This document shows, piece after piece, positions 39,534-50,164 of a stretch of DNA of 64,000 nt. The notes beneath the pieces were generated by a model. The model was not told the DNA's origin, ran no database searches, and was given only the letters and a program-made list of their open reading frames with translations. The position numbers and the translations under genes were made by a program. Origin of the DNA: Marmoricola sp. (GTDB lineage: Bacteria; Actinomycetota; Actinomycetes; Propionibacteriales; Nocardioidaceae); contig JAOPYE010000028.1 in assembly GCA_025964775.1 (NCBI GenBank), positions 24,860 to 88,859 of the forward strand, given 5' to 3'. Every line of letters starts with the position of its first letter. The first letter of the stretch is position 1.

Positions 39534-41111
39534 GTGCTCGGACTCGAAATGGTTGTCCTGCTCGGCGTCGCCCTGGTCACGTGCGGCGCGCTCGCGCGTC
39601 GCTACCCGATCGCGCCGGCCATCTTGCTGGTGCTGGTCGGAGTGCTCGTCGGATTTGTTCCGCCCTTGCGGCAGGCTCAGCTACCACCGGAGGTGGTGCT
39701 CCTCCTGTTCCTGCCGCCCTTGTTGTACTGGGAGAGCCTGACGACCTCGCTGCGAGAGATCCGCAACAATCTGCGGGTCGTGGTTCTGACCAGCACCGCG
39801 CTGGTGCTGGTCACCGCTGCCGCGGTCGCCGCCGCCGCGCACGGGCTCGGCCTCGAGTGGGGGCCGGCGTGGGTCCTCGGCGCTGCGCTGGCGCCCACCG
39901 ATGCGACGGCGGTCGGCGTCCTGGCCCGCGAACTTCCACGCCGCACGGTGACCGTGCTGCGCGCCGAGAGCCTGATCAATGACGGAACCGCCCTGGTCCT
40001 GTACGCGTTGGCGGTGGGCGTGACCGTCGGCCAGGAGCACCTCACTGGCTGGCACGTGACCTGGCTGCTCGTGCTGGCGTATGGCGGAGGCGTACTCGCG
40101 GGCGCTCTGATCGGGCTCGTCAGCTGGCAGCTTCGCCGTCGGATGGATGATCCCATGCTCGAAAGCATCGCGATGCTGGTGACCCCGTTCGCTGCGTTCC
40201 TGCTGGCAGACGCCGTGCACGCCTCGGGTGTGCTGGCCGTCGTGGTCTGCGGGCTGTTCATGAGCCAGGTGACGTCACGGATCACCGGTGCGGTGACTCG
40301 CCAGATCGTCATCCCGTTCTGGGCGCTGTCCACGACCGTGCTCAGCAGTGCGCTGTTCGTACTGGTCGGGCTCTCGGCCCAATCCGCCTTCCGCGGGCTG
40401 GACAGCGCCTCCACGCTGCGCGCGCTCGTCGACGTCCTCGTCGTTACCGCCGTCGTGGTCGCGGTGCGGTGGGTCTGGCTGTACACCACGCCGTACCTCA
40501 TCCGGCTCCTCGATCGCCGTCCGGCCCAGCGGTTGCGCCGTGTCCCGGCGCGGCAGCGCACGGTGAGCGCGGTGGCCGGGTTCCGCGGCGCTGTCTCTCT
40601 CGCCGCAGTCCTCGCAGTCCCGCACAACCTGGACTCCGGGGCACCGTTCCCTGGCCGGGACCTGATCGTGCTGATCACCTGCGGCGTGATCGTGCTGACC
40701 CTTCTCCAGGCGTTGTTGCTGCCGTCCGTCGTGCGGTTTGCGCGGATTCCAGTCGACACGTCGGTCGCCGAGGAGCTCCAGTTCGCTGCCGAGTACACCC
40801 TCGACGCCGCGATCGAGGCTCTCGAAACCACGGCACACGAACTCGGCAGCGGCGAGCCGGTGGTCGAGCGAGTGCGTCACGAGCTGGGCAAGCAGCGCAA
40901 GCTGCTGGCGGCCGGCGGCGCTGAGGGCGACCCTGTCGTCCAGCACGACGACCAGTACACAAGCCTCTCGCTGGCTCTCATCGGCCGGCGGCGCGAGGCG
41001 CTCCTTGAGCTGCGCGACGAACAGCGCATCGACGACATCGTGCTTCGGCAGGTCCAGGCTCGCCTCGACATCGAAGAGGTGCGGTTCTTGAGGGCGAACC
41101 CTCTTGAATGA
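39534..41111 (+). CDS. Na+/H+ antiporter (CPA1 family)
   Basis: About 525 residues if started at the GTG at 39534; the frame is open to 39498. Twelve hydrophobic segments occupy the first about 405 residues, including the ion-site regions LGAALAPTDATAVGVL and RAESLINDGTALVLYAL, both typical of NhaP/NHE-type exchangers. The cytosolic C-terminal tail of about 120 residues (FAAEYTLDAAIEALETTAHEL, LRDEQRIDDIVLRQVQARLDIEE) is helical and probably regulatory. The start could not be fixed: there is no strong ribosome binding site at either GTG. The gene is convergent with the nitrilase operon, 89 nt apart, without an evident terminator. Confidence 0.87.
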   Translation: MLGLEMVVLLGVALVTCGALARRYPIAPAILLVLVGVLVGFVPPLRQAQLPPEVVLLLFLPPLLYWESLTTSLREIRNNLRVVVLTSTALVLVTAAAVAAAAHGLGLEWGPAWVLGAALAPTDATAVGVLARELPRRTVTVLRAESLINDGTALVLYALAVGVTVGQEHLTGWHVTWLLVLAYGGGVLAGALIGLVSWQLRRRMDDPMLESIAMLVTPFAAFLLADAVHASGVLAVVVCGLFMSQVTSRITGAVTRQIVIPFWALSTTVLSSALFVLVGLSAQSAFRGLDSASTLRALVDVLVVTAVVVAVRWVWLYTTPYLIRLLDRRPAQRLRRVPARQRTVSAVAGFRGAVSLAAVLAVPHNLDSGAPFPGRDLIVLITCGVIVLTLLQALLLPSVVRFARIPVDTSVAEELQFAAEYTLDAAIEALETTAHELGSGEPVVERVRHELGKQRKLLAAGGAEGDPVVQHDDQYTSLSLALIGRRREALLELRDEQRIDDIVLRQVQARLDIEEVRFLRANPLE

Positions 41112-41200
41112 GGCGTGCCCCCAAGGTCGCGGTCCGAAGCGTCCTTGCCGGCGATCCGTTCGAGCTCGACGGTCAGCCTCCTACCGCCGCGCACGCGTCG

Positions 41201-42115
41201 TCAGTGGAAGGTCACTGGTTCGCGATGGGTGATGTCGACCGACAGGGCGAACACGTCGGGGCGGGAGTAGTGCCCGACGGCGTCGAATTGACGGCGTTGC
41301 AGGCGGGCGAGTTCGGCGTCGATCTCGGCGTACAGGATGCCCTCCTGCTCGGCAAGCGGTCCCGCGAGTACGTCGCCGCCAGGCCCTACGACCAGCGAGC
41401 GGCCGCGGCTCATCCAGTCGTCGTCGGGTCCGTAGGTCTCACCGCGCAGGTCCTCGGGAACGTCGCTGCCGCGGAGCAACGGCGCCACGCTGATCACGTA
41501 GCAGCTTCCTTCCATGGCGATGTGGCGCATCGACGCCTGCCAGGTGTCGGAGTTGTCCCAGGTCGGCGCGAGGTAGAGGTCGACGCCCTGGGCATACATC
41601 GCCGACCGTGCCAAGGGCATGTAGTTCTCCCAGCAGATCAGTCCGCCGACGACACCGAACGGCGTCGCGACGACATCGAGGGTCGACCCGTCGCCCATTC
41701 CCCAGATCGTTCGTTCGCCACCGGTGGGCATGAGCTTGCGGTGCCGTCCGAGCAGGTCGCCGTCCGGACCGAAGTAGAGCAGTGAGTTGTACAGCGTGCC
41801 ACCGTCGAGCTCGTTGACTCCGATGGCGACGTACGAACCTGCCTCGAGCGCCGCGGCGGCGAGTTGATCGGCGGTCGGTCCGGGGACGGTCACCGCCTCG
41901 GCGTAGAGGCGTTCGATGTACGGGCCGTCGCGCCAGGCAGGCAGTCGCCACACCCAGTCGGGGTAGGTCGGGACGAAGGTCTCCGGGAAGACGATCAACG
42001 AGGCGCCGGCCGACGAGGCCTCCTTGATCAGTCCACAGGCCTTGTCCGTGGTGGCGGCGCGATCGAGGAAGACCGGGGCAGCCTGGACCGCCGCGACGGT
42101 GGCGCGGCTGGTCAT
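41201..42115 (-). CDS. Nitrilase
   Basis: A 304-residue carbon-nitrogen hydrolase of the nitrilase branch proper. The catalytic triad is E45 (FPETFVP), K127 (HRKLMPT) and C161 (LICWENY); CWEN after the nucleophile marks nitrilases and cyanide-converting enzymes rather than amidases or NAD synthetase domains. It should hydrolyse a nitrile to a carboxylic acid and ammonia. The ATG at 42115 overlaps the stop of the methyltransferase gene (ATGA), so the two act together, possibly on one nitrile-containing metabolite. Substrate range cannot be read from sequence. Confidence 0.9.
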   Translation of the reverse strand: MTSRATVAAVQAAPVFLDRAATTDKACGLIKEASSAGASLIVFPETFVPTYPDWVWRLPAWRDGPYIERLYAEAVTVPGPTADQLAAAALEAGSYVAIGVNELDGGTLYNSLLYFGPDGDLLGRHRKLMPTGGERTIWGMGDGSTLDVVATPFGVVGGLICWENYMPLARSAMYAQGVDLYLAPTWDNSDTWQASMRHIAMEGSCYVISVAPLLRGSDVPEDLRGETYGPDDDWMSRGRSLVVGPGGDVLAGPLAEQEGILYAEIDAELARLQRRQFDAVGHYSRPDVFALSVDITHREPVTFH

Positions 42116-42981
42116 TCGGCACCGGGATTGGTACCGACGCCGACCAGCATCTCGCAGGGCCCGACGAATCCGTCCGGCCCTTCGTAGAGCCCGAGGCGAG
42201 TCACGATCTCCGACCAGGCAGCTGTACGCCCCTCGTCGTCGAGTCCGGCGAGCATCTGGTGCAGAGCGCCGAAGGACTCGCGCTCGAAGCGGACGCAATC
42301 GTCGGCGGTGGGAAAGTTCAGGGGTGCTGGGACACTGCGGACGACGACATCGACGAACCCGGCTGCCCTCAGCGCGTCCTCCAACGCTCCGGGGGCGCCA
42401 AGGCTGAAGGGTCCGGGCTGGCCCGGCAACGGCGGCGGTAGCTGCGCACGCTCCCTGATCACCGAGACCGGGATCGAGAAGAACTTGTTCGCCTCAGGGG
42501 TGGAGTACACGATCGCTCCGATCCGGCCGCCTGCCCTCAGTGCACGCCGCATGCCGAGAAGCGCGCGCTGCTGGTCGGGGAAGTAGATCAGTCCGACCCG
42601 GGAGATGACTGCGTCGAAGTACCCCGCCTCGGTATCGATCTGTTCGCCGTCCATGACCCGGGTCGTGATGCTGGTGAGCCCTGCCGCCGCGGCGTCCTGG
42701 TCGAGATGGGCCAGCAGGTTCTCGGAGATGTCGGTGGCCAGCACCCGGCCGGTCGGGCCGACACGACGGGCGGCCGCGAACGTCTGACCGCCGGCTCCGG
42801 CGGCGACATCGAGGACGCGGCCCCCCGGGCCGACGTCGGTGAGGTCGAGCATCAGGTCGGTCGACTCACCGAGCCAGGCCTCGATCACCGGGCCCCAGTC
42901 GTGCCAGGCCCCTGCCGCTGCCTCCCACTGCGATCGGGTCGTCTCCTTGTAGGCGACCGGGTCGAACGTCTTCGTCGTCAT
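42112..42981 (-). CDS. Class I SAM-dependent methyltransferase
   Basis: A 289-residue methyltransferase of the UbiE/COQ5-like fold. Motif I is VLDVAAGAGGQTFAAA (residues about 55-70), followed by the acidic residue of motif II in VLATDISENL and motif IV region YFDAVISRVGLIYFPD. The C-terminal part (GPFSLGAPGALEDALRAAGF) resembles methyltransferases that act on small hydrophobic molecules. GGAGG precedes the ATG at 42981. It is the first gene of a two-gene operon with the nitrilase and lies downstream of a DUF1059 gene, on the same strand. Confidence 0.86.
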   Translation of the reverse strand: MTTKTFDPVAYKETTRSQWEAAAGAWHDWGPVIEAWLGESTDLMLDLTDVGPGGRVLDVAAGAGGQTFAAARRVGPTGRVLATDISENLLAHLDQDAAAAGLTSITTRVMDGEQIDTEAGYFDAVISRVGLIYFPDQQRALLGMRRALRAGGRIGAIVYSTPEANKFFSIPVSVIRERAQLPPPLPGQPGPFSLGAPGALEDALRAAGFVDVVVRSVPAPLNFPTADDCVRFERESFGALHQMLAGLDDEGRTAAWSEIVTRLGLYEGPDGFVGPCEMLVGVGTNPGAE

Positions 42982-43009
42982 CGCGCACCTCCGGTACGGC
43001 GAGGCGGGA

Positions 43010-43168
43010 CTATCCCTCCTCGATCCAGCCGAAGATCTCTGCCCGGTCCATGCCGGCCAGGACAGCGGGATGATCACTGCGCATGTGCTTCTCGATCTCG
43101 GAGACGACTCCTTCGTCGTCATCTCCTTGAGCGATGAAGCCGCATTCACATCGGATCTGCTTGGCCAT
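43010..43168 (-). CDS. DUF1059 small protein
   Basis: A 52-residue protein with the DUF1059 pattern: CECGFIAQGDDDEGVVSEIEKH with two cysteines and later HMRSDHP, which together could bind a metal ion. Members are very short and of unknown function. The ATG at 43168 gives the usual family N-terminus. It lies 28 nt upstream of the methyltransferase on the same strand, and 66 nt from the divergent BTAD regulator. Confidence 0.75.
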   Translation of the reverse strand: MAKQIRCECGFIAQGDDDEGVVSEIEKHMRSDHPAVLAGMDRAEIFGWIEEG

Positions 43169-43209
43169 CGTCACCACGCTCCTTCGACTGGACAATGTCT
43201 ACGAGATGC

Positions 43210-43227
43210 ACCTTGGCACCACCTTGG
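43210..43227 (+). promoter_or_regulatory. 11-bp-spaced direct repeat, SARP-type binding site
   Basis: ACCTTGG occurs at 43210-43216 and again at 43221-43227, exactly one helical turn apart, immediately before the GGAGG of the BTAD regulator gene. Heptamer repeats at 11-bp spacing are the known target of SARP regulators, so this may be an autoregulatory site that also affects the divergent DUF1059-methyltransferase-nitrilase genes. Confidence 0.5.
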
Positions 43228-43234
43228 AGGAATC

Positions 43235-43987
43235 ATGAGCCCGCGTACAGTGCGAGTGCAGGTGTGCGGGCGACTGACGGTCGAGGTCGGCGGGACTCGC
43301 TGTGACCAGCTGCTCCCGGGACGTCAGGGGCGGCTGTTGCTGACCTATTTGATGCTGCACCGGCACGAGCCCGTCGCCCGCAACCAGCTCGTCGAGGCGT
43401 TGTGGCCGGGCGGCGACCGGCCGGACGCCGCCGAAACGGCGATCTACGCCCTGCTGTCGAAGTGCAGGACGGCGCTGGGCTCCGACCTGCTGTCTTCTCG
43501 CGGACCGGTCCGGATCGACCTGCCGCCCGACGCCTGGATCGACCTCGAAGCTGCCCGCGATGCCGCCCACCGGTCGGAGTCAGCCCTCGCCCAGGCTGAC
43601 TGGAGTCGCGCCTGGGCCGCGGCGCAGACGAGTTTGTTCATCTCTCGCCGTGGCTTCTTCGCCGAGGAGGACCTTCCCTGGGTCATGCCTGTACGTCGCG
43701 AGCTGGAGGACATCTACCTGCGGTCGCTCGAGACCTACACCGCCGCCGCGCTCAACCTCGGCGGTACCGAGCTGGCCACTGCTGAACGTGCCAGCCGCGA
43801 ACTCGTCACCGCAGCGCCGTTCCGCGAGTCCGGCCATCGCCTGCTCATGCATGCCCTCACCGCGCGCGGCAACAGCGCCGAGGCCCTGCTCGTCTACGAC
43901 GACCTCTGCCGCTTCCTGCGTGCCGAGCTCGGTGTCTCTCCCAGTACCGCGACCCGCGACCTGCACGCGACCATCTTGACCGAGTAG
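43235..43987 (+). CDS. Small SARP/BTAD-type transcriptional activator
   Basis: A 250-residue regulator with the two-domain layout of small SARPs. The N-terminal winged helix (about residues 5-95) has RLTVEVGG, GRQGRLLLTYLMLHRHEPVARNQ and the recognition helix region ALWPGGDRPDAAETAIYALLSKCR. The bacterial transcriptional activation domain covers about 100-250 (RGFFAEEDLPWVMPVRRELE; APFRESGHRLLMHALTARGN). SARPs usually activate secondary-metabolite clusters. The ATG at 43235 has GGAGG at proper spacing. Its likely neighbours in function are the divergent methyltransferase and nitrilase genes. Confidence 0.87.
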   Translation: MSPRTVRVQVCGRLTVEVGGTRCDQLLPGRQGRLLLTYLMLHRHEPVARNQLVEALWPGGDRPDAAETAIYALLSKCRTALGSDLLSSRGPVRIDLPPDAWIDLEAARDAAHRSESALAQADWSRAWAAAQTSLFISRRGFFAEEDLPWVMPVRRELEDIYLRSLETYTAAALNLGGTELATAERASRELVTAAPFRESGHRLLMHALTARGNSAEALLVYDDLCRFLRAELGVSPSTATRDLHATILTE

Positions 43988-44163
43988 GCCGGCCGGGCCG
44001 ACTCACAAGACCGTCAAGAGCGGACACTCACGCAGACGAAGGCGGTCGACGGTCCTTGGCTCATGTGACCTCATGGTCGCTGGCGGGACCTTCGGCAGGT
44101 TGCCGCAGCGTGGTGCAGGTGATTGTGTGATGAGGAGTGAGGTCTGACCATCGGGAGGGTGTT

Positions 44164-44994
44164 GTGTCAGTTCGCCGAGTTGTCGCGCTCGTTGTCGTAC
44201 TGGTCGCTGGATTCCTGGCGGGTGCTGCGGCACCTGCGAGCGCTGGAAGCGCAGCGAGTCCGCACTACTACGTGTCGCTGGGCGATTCGCTTGCCTTCGG
44301 CTACCAGCCAGACCTCGTCGCTGCCGGAGACCTGAACGCGGTCGACTATCCCGGCTACGCCGAGGACTACGCCGCGATGCGCCCGGGCCTGACCCTGGTC
44401 AACCTCGGTTGTCCGGGCGAGACCACGGCAACGTTGCTCAACGGGGGATGCCCCTGGCCCGGCAGCCTGCATGATTCCTTCGGGGGAGCACCGTCGCAGG
44501 CTGCGGCCGCTTTCGTTTTCCTGGCCGGTCACCCCGGTCAGACCGATCTGATCAGCGTCGACATCGGCTCCAACGACCTGCTCGCACTGGTCAACTCCTG
44601 CAGCAGTGCACCCGACCCGACGGCCTGTGTGTCCTCGGGCGTACCTGCCACCCTCGGCACCCTGGCGAACAACTACGGGACATTGTTGGCGCATCTGCGA
44701 GCGCTTGCCCCGCACGCACAGATCGTCCTGTTCAACTACTACAACCCGCTGGCTCTCAAGCTGCCCGGCAGCGACAACCTGGACGCGGTCGCCTCAAGCG
44801 TGGTCGACCAGCTCGCGACGAGTTTTGGCGCCAACGTTGCCGACGCCTTCACCGCCATGAACCACGCCGCCGGATCCCCAGCCGAAGCTGCGTTCCTATG
44901 CTCGCGAACCTGGGAGTGCACCTCGTTCGCGAACATCCACCCGACAGACCTCGGGTATCGGGCGCTAGCGATCGCGCTGCTGCACGCGCGCTAG
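44164..44994 (+). CDS. Secreted SGNH/GDSL esterase
   Basis: A 276-residue exported lipase/esterase. The signal peptide covers about residues 1-28 (VVALVVVLVAGFLAGAAAPASA). The mature enzyme has the GDSL block YYVSLGDSLAFGY with the nucleophilic Ser, the GND block VDIGSNDLLALV, and the catalytic Asp/His pair in NIHPTDLGY. Pairs of cysteines (NLGCPGE / GGCPW, and CSSAPDPTACV, ACSRTWEC-like end) suggest disulfides. The GTG at 44164 has GGGAGGG upstream. It is likely to act on extracellular lipids or acetylated glycans; substrate unknown. Confidence 0.88.
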   Translation: MSVRRVVALVVVLVAGFLAGAAAPASAGSAASPHYYVSLGDSLAFGYQPDLVAAGDLNAVDYPGYAEDYAAMRPGLTLVNLGCPGETTATLLNGGCPWPGSLHDSFGGAPSQAAAAFVFLAGHPGQTDLISVDIGSNDLLALVNSCSSAPDPTACVSSGVPATLGTLANNYGTLLAHLRALAPHAQIVLFNYYNPLALKLPGSDNLDAVASSVVDQLATSFGANVADAFTAMNHAAGSPAEAAFLCSRTWECTSFANIHPTDLGYRALAIALLHAR

Positions 44995-45130
44995 GCGATT
45001 CCGCCCAGCACCACCGGGTAACGACGCCGTTCCGCCTGCGGTGAGGTCACGTTCCGGGCACAGGCAGCCCGTAGGAACCGCACAGCGACGGCACGCACCC
45101 TGGGAGGAGTCACCTCACAGGAGCGCTGCC

Positions 45131-45686
45131 ATGAACAACGACAGTCCCCCAACCATCTGGACCGGCCTCAGGGGGAGCGTCCGGCACGGTCACCACCGTG
45201 TCCGCGGCAGGCTTCACATGTCGACCTCGACGGGTCAGAAGGTGACCGTCAACGAGGCATCAGCGACCAAATACCAGAACGGGACGATCTCAGCTTCGGC
45301 CAGTTCCATCACACAAGGCGAAAGTGCCCTTGTCCTGGGGACGACCAGCGGAACGACCATCGCGGCCACACAGGTCGGCGTGCAACCCGGCGGCGGATCT
45401 GCGGCCTCCTCGGCCGCAGGGGGTGATCCCCTTCCAGTGCGGCGCAGCGACCGCGTCGAAGCAGGTCGGTCAGGTCCCGGCGAACTACACCGAGGGTTCG
45501 GGCACGATCGTCAGCGGCACGACAGCCAACAAGGCCACAGAAGCTGCGCTGGCTGCCTACCCCGGAGGCGTCGTGGACCGTGTCGTGAAGTTGAGCAACG
45601 GCGAGTACGAGGTCCACTACATCGGTGTCAGCTGGCCGCACCACATCTTCGTCACCCAGGACCTCGAGGTCATCGGCGCCGACTAG
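45131..45686 (+). pseudogene. Secreted-protein gene broken by at least two frameshifts
   Basis: Three pieces in different frames read as one protein when joined. Piece one (about 45155-45218) encodes SGGASGTVTTVSAAGFT. Piece two (about 45219-45415) encodes VNEASATKYQNGTISASAS and QGESALVLGTTSGTTIAA. Piece three (about 45423-45686) encodes VIPFQCGAATASKQVG, NKATEAALAAYPGG and SNGEYEVHYIGVSWPHHIF. The first join needs one extra base near 45218; the second is near a run of five G at 45419-45423. The intact protein would have a DUF5666-like beta domain plus a C-terminal alpha/beta domain. No signal peptide or transmembrane start remains in frame. It follows the esterase with 136 nt between. Confidence 0.7.
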
Positions 45687-45747
45687 CTCCGCACTGGCCG
45701 CCAATGATTCCAGGTTTTAGCCACTCGTCGGCTCGCGATCCAGCGCG

Positions 45748-47180
<1,433 letters not shown>

Positions 47181-47366
47181 GTTCGTCCCTTTCGGTGGGC
47201 TTGCATGAGTCGTGCAACTCCTTCTTACAACCCACGTCCTCGCAGTGGGTGGTTCGAACGGCCCCACTCTCGGCGTCGACGGCGCCTGGACACGAGTCTC
47301 GAGTATCACGCGTGCCCGGCTGTGACCGCGGTCGCGTCACGACCGGCTTGCGACATGATGGCTGAC

Positions 47367-49337
47367 GTGAACCGTCTCAGCGCCGCGACGAGCCCGTATC
47401 TCCTGCAGCACAAGGACAATCCCGTCGACTGGTGGGAGTGGGGGACCGACGCCTTCGACGAGGCGCGTCGTCGCGACGTACCGATCCTGCTGAGCGTCGG
47501 GTACGCCGCCTGTCACTGGTGCCACGTGATGGCCCACGAGTCCTTCGAGGACCAGACCACGGCGGACTACCTCAACGAGCACTACGTCAGCGTCAAGGTC
47601 GATCGCGAGGAGCGTCCCGACGTCGACGCGGTCTACATGGCCGCGACCGTCGCGACCACCGGCCAGGGCGGCTGGCCGATGACCTGCGTGCTCGACCACG
47701 AGGGTCGGCCGTTCTTCGCCGGTACCTATTTCCCGGACCAGCCGCGCCACGGCCAACCCAGCTTCACCCAGCTGCTCCAGGCGATCAACGAGGCCTGGCA
47801 CGAGCGTCGCGACGACGTCGGCGCGACCGCCGCCAACATCGCCGAGCACATCGCAGCCAGCGCCGTGCTCGACGGACCTGCCCCGCTGGATCCCGAGGTG
47901 ATCGCTGCCGCGGCCGAGAAGATCTCCCGGGAGTTCGACGAGGTCAACGCGGGGTTCGGCGTATCACCGAAATTCCCGCCGTCCATGCTGCTGGAGTTCC
48001 AGCTGCGGCACGGCGGCCGCAGTGCGCAGCAGGCGGCGCGCACGCTCGAGACGATGGCGCGCGGCGGGATCTACGACCAGCTCGGCGGCGGCTTCGCGCG
48101 CTACTCCGTCGATGCCCGGTGGGTGGTCCCGCACTTCGAGAAGATGCTGTACGACAACGCGCTGCTGCTCAGCGCCTACACCTCCTGGTACGCGACCACG
48201 GGCGACGAGCTCGCTGCCCGGGTAGCCCGTGAGACCGGTGCGTTCCTGATCGACGAGCTCGGCACGCCGCAGGGAGGCTTCTCGTCGGCACTCGATGCGG
48301 ACTCCGAGGGGGCCGAGGGCACGTACTACGTCTGGACCCCGGCCCAGTTTGCCGAGGTACTCGGTCCCGAGGACGGTGCGTGGGCGGCCTCGCTGTTCAC
48401 GGTCACCGACCAGGGAACCTTCGAGCACGGGAGCTCGGTGCTGCAACTTCGGGTCCATCCCGATGACGAACTGCGCTGGCCCTCGGTGCGCGAGCGGTTG
48501 CTGGCCGCACGCGCCCTGCGGGAGCGGCCCGCCGAGGACGACAAGGTCGTGGCAGCCTGGAACGGTCTCGCCATCGCGGCGCTGGCACGCGCCGGCGGGC
48601 TGTTCGGGGATCAGTGCTTTGTCGATGCCGCCCTGGCAGCGGGCTCGTTGCTGCTGGACGTGCACCTGGTCGACGGACGCTTGCGGAGGGTCTCACGGCG
48701 TGGCGTCGTCGGCCAGCCTGCCGGCGTCCTGGAGGACTACGGCTGTGTGGCCGACGCCTTCCTCGCCCTCGCCGAGACGACCGGCGACGGGACCTGGCTG
48801 GACCGGGCCGGCGCGCTGCTGGACGTCGCGCTGGAGCACTTCGCCGACGGTGACGGCGGGTTCCACGACACTGCGGACGATGCCGAGACGCTGATCGCTC
48901 GACCACGGGATCCCTCTGACAACGCCAGTCCGTCGGGGCACTCGGCCCTCACCAACGCCCTCGTGCGTTACGCGGCCCTGACCGGATCGGGGCGACACCG
49001 CTATGCGGCCGAGTCGGCGCTCGCCTCGGTACGACGCCTCGTCGAACGGGCGCCCCGCTTTGCCGGCTGGTCACTCGCAGCCGCGCAGGCGGCGCTCGAC
49101 GGCCCGCTCGAGATCGTCGTGGTGGCCGAGCCCGGCGACCCCGTCGGTGCCGCGTTGGCCGCCAAGGCGCGCCGAGTCCTGGGCGCCGTGGTCCTGGTCG
49201 TGAGTCCGGAACAGGCCGCCGCGTCGTCGATCCCGTTGCTCGAGGGCCGCGGACTCGTCGACGGCTCTGCGGCGGCGTACGTGTGCCGGGCGATGGTGTG
49301 CGAGCGCCCGGTCACCGACCCGGAGCTGTTCCTCTAA
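47367..49337 (+). CDS. Thioredoxin-like DUF255 protein (YyaL/SPATA20 family)
   Basis: A 656-residue protein: a DUF255 thioredoxin-like domain (about residues 1-170) followed by an (alpha/alpha)6-barrel of glycosidase type. The redox motif is CHWC in [17 protein letters not shown]. Other family blocks are [45 protein letters not shown] and [13 protein letters not shown]. Homologues start at [14 protein letters not shown], so the GTG at 47367 is preferred; ATG codons at 47355 and 47358 are alternatives, and CATGAT there may be a -10 box. The stop codon overlaps that of the next, convergent gene. Biochemical role not established. Confidence 0.87.
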   Translation: MNRLSAATSPYLLQHKDNPVDWWEWGTDAFDEARRRDVPILLSVGYAACHWCHVMAHESFEDQTTADYLNEHYVSVKVDREERPDVDAVYMAATVATTGQGGWPMTCVLDHEGRPFFAGTYFPDQPRHGQPSFTQLLQAINEAWHERRDDVGATAANIAEHIAASAVLDGPAPLDPEVIAAAAEKISREFDEVNAGFGVSPKFPPSMLLEFQLRHGGRSAQQAARTLETMARGGIYDQLGGGFARYSVDARWVVPHFEKMLYDNALLLSAYTSWYATTGDELAARVARETGAFLIDELGTPQGGFSSALDADSEGAEGTYYVWTPAQFAEVLGPEDGAWAASLFTVTDQGTFEHGSSVLQLRVHPDDELRWPSVRERLLAARALRERPAEDDKVVAAWNGLAIAALARAGGLFGDQCFVDAALAAGSLLLDVHLVDGRLRRVSRRGVVGQPAGVLEDYGCVADAFLALAETTGDGTWLDRAGALLDVALEHFADGDGGFHDTADDAETLIARPRDPSDNASPSGHSALTNALVRYAALTGSGRHRYAAESALASVRRLVERAPRFAGWSLAAAQAALDGPLEIVVVAEPGDPVGAALAAKARRVLGAVVLVVSPEQAAASSIPLLEGRGLVDGSAAAYVCRAMVCERPVTDPELFL

Positions 49338-50050
49338 CGCAGCTGGTACGTCGCGATCGACACGGCGACGTAGTGGCACACGAACGCCGCGATCGTGAGC
49401 ACGTGGAAGATCTCGTGGAAGCCGAACCAGCTCGGGAACGGGTCGGGCTTCTTCAGGCCGTAGACCAGGCCGCCGAGGGTGTAGAGCCCGCCACCGACGG
49501 CGATCAGGGTGATCACCGCAGTGCCGCCGTTGGCGGCGAAGTCGTGGGCGTAGAAGATCGCCGTCCAACCGAGCAGCACGTACAGCGGCGTGTAGAGCCA
49601 GCGCGGCGCATTGGTCCAGAGGAGCCGGAAGCCGACGCCCAGGATCGCCCCCGTCCAGACCGTCGTGAGCATGCCGACCCGCGCGCTCCCGTGCAGCAGG
49701 AGGAGCACGAAGGGCGTGTAGGACCCGGCGATCAGCAGGAAGATGTTGGCGTGGTCGAAGCGCCGCAGGATCGCCCACCACTTCGGCGACCAGGTCCCGC
49801 GGTGGTAGATCCCGCTGACCGTGAAGAGCAGGATCGCCGTCCCCGCGAACAGGGAGGATCCGACCTTGGTGGCCACGGTGGGGGACAGGCAGATGAGCAC
49901 GATGCCGGCAGCGACGGCGAGCGGCGAGACAGTCGCGTGCAGCCAGCCGCGCAGCTTCGGCTTGGCGGCATTCATCTTGTTGTGCAGGGTGAGCGCTGCC
50001 TCGTGGGAGAGCTCGGCGGCCTTCTCGGCAACCGGGAGGTGAGCGTTCAT
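49334..50050 (-). CDS. TrhA/hemolysin III family membrane protein
   Basis: A 238-residue seven-helix membrane protein of the PAQR superfamily (hemolysin III, TrhA). Family signatures are SGIYHRGTW with the first zinc His, [19 protein letters not shown] after it, and [18 protein letters not shown] with the paired C-terminal His residues. All metal ligands are present. Bacterial members affect membrane fluidity homeostasis; the hemolysin name is historical. The stop overlaps the convergent DUF255 gene by 4 nt. Confidence 0.9.
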   Translation of the reverse strand: MNAHLPVAEKAAELSHEAALTLHNKMNAAKPKLRGWLHATVSPLAVAAGIVLICLSPTVATKVGSSLFAGTAILLFTVSGIYHRGTWSPKWWAILRRFDHANIFLLIAGSYTPFVLLLLHGSARVGMLTTVWTGAILGVGFRLLWTNAPRWLYTPLYVLLGWTAIFYAHDFAANGGTAVITLIAVGGGLYTLGGLVYGLKKPDPFPSWFGFHEIFHVLTIAAFVCHYVAVSIATYQLR

Positions 50051-50152
50051 GCGCCAAGGTTACGCGAGCGTAGGTTGACTCCAGCCTGAACGAGTCGGGC
50101 ATCACGGCACGCGCAACGTCGACGGCGTGCCGGACGTCGCCGGATCCGGCGG

Positions 50153-50158
50153 TAACCT
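50153..50158 (+). promoter_or_regulatory. -10 box of a leaderless uppS promoter
   Basis: TAACCT is followed by 6 nt and then GTG at 50165, the same spacing as at metB and both fumarase genes. Confidence 0.55.
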
Positions 50159-50164
50159 GACGTG

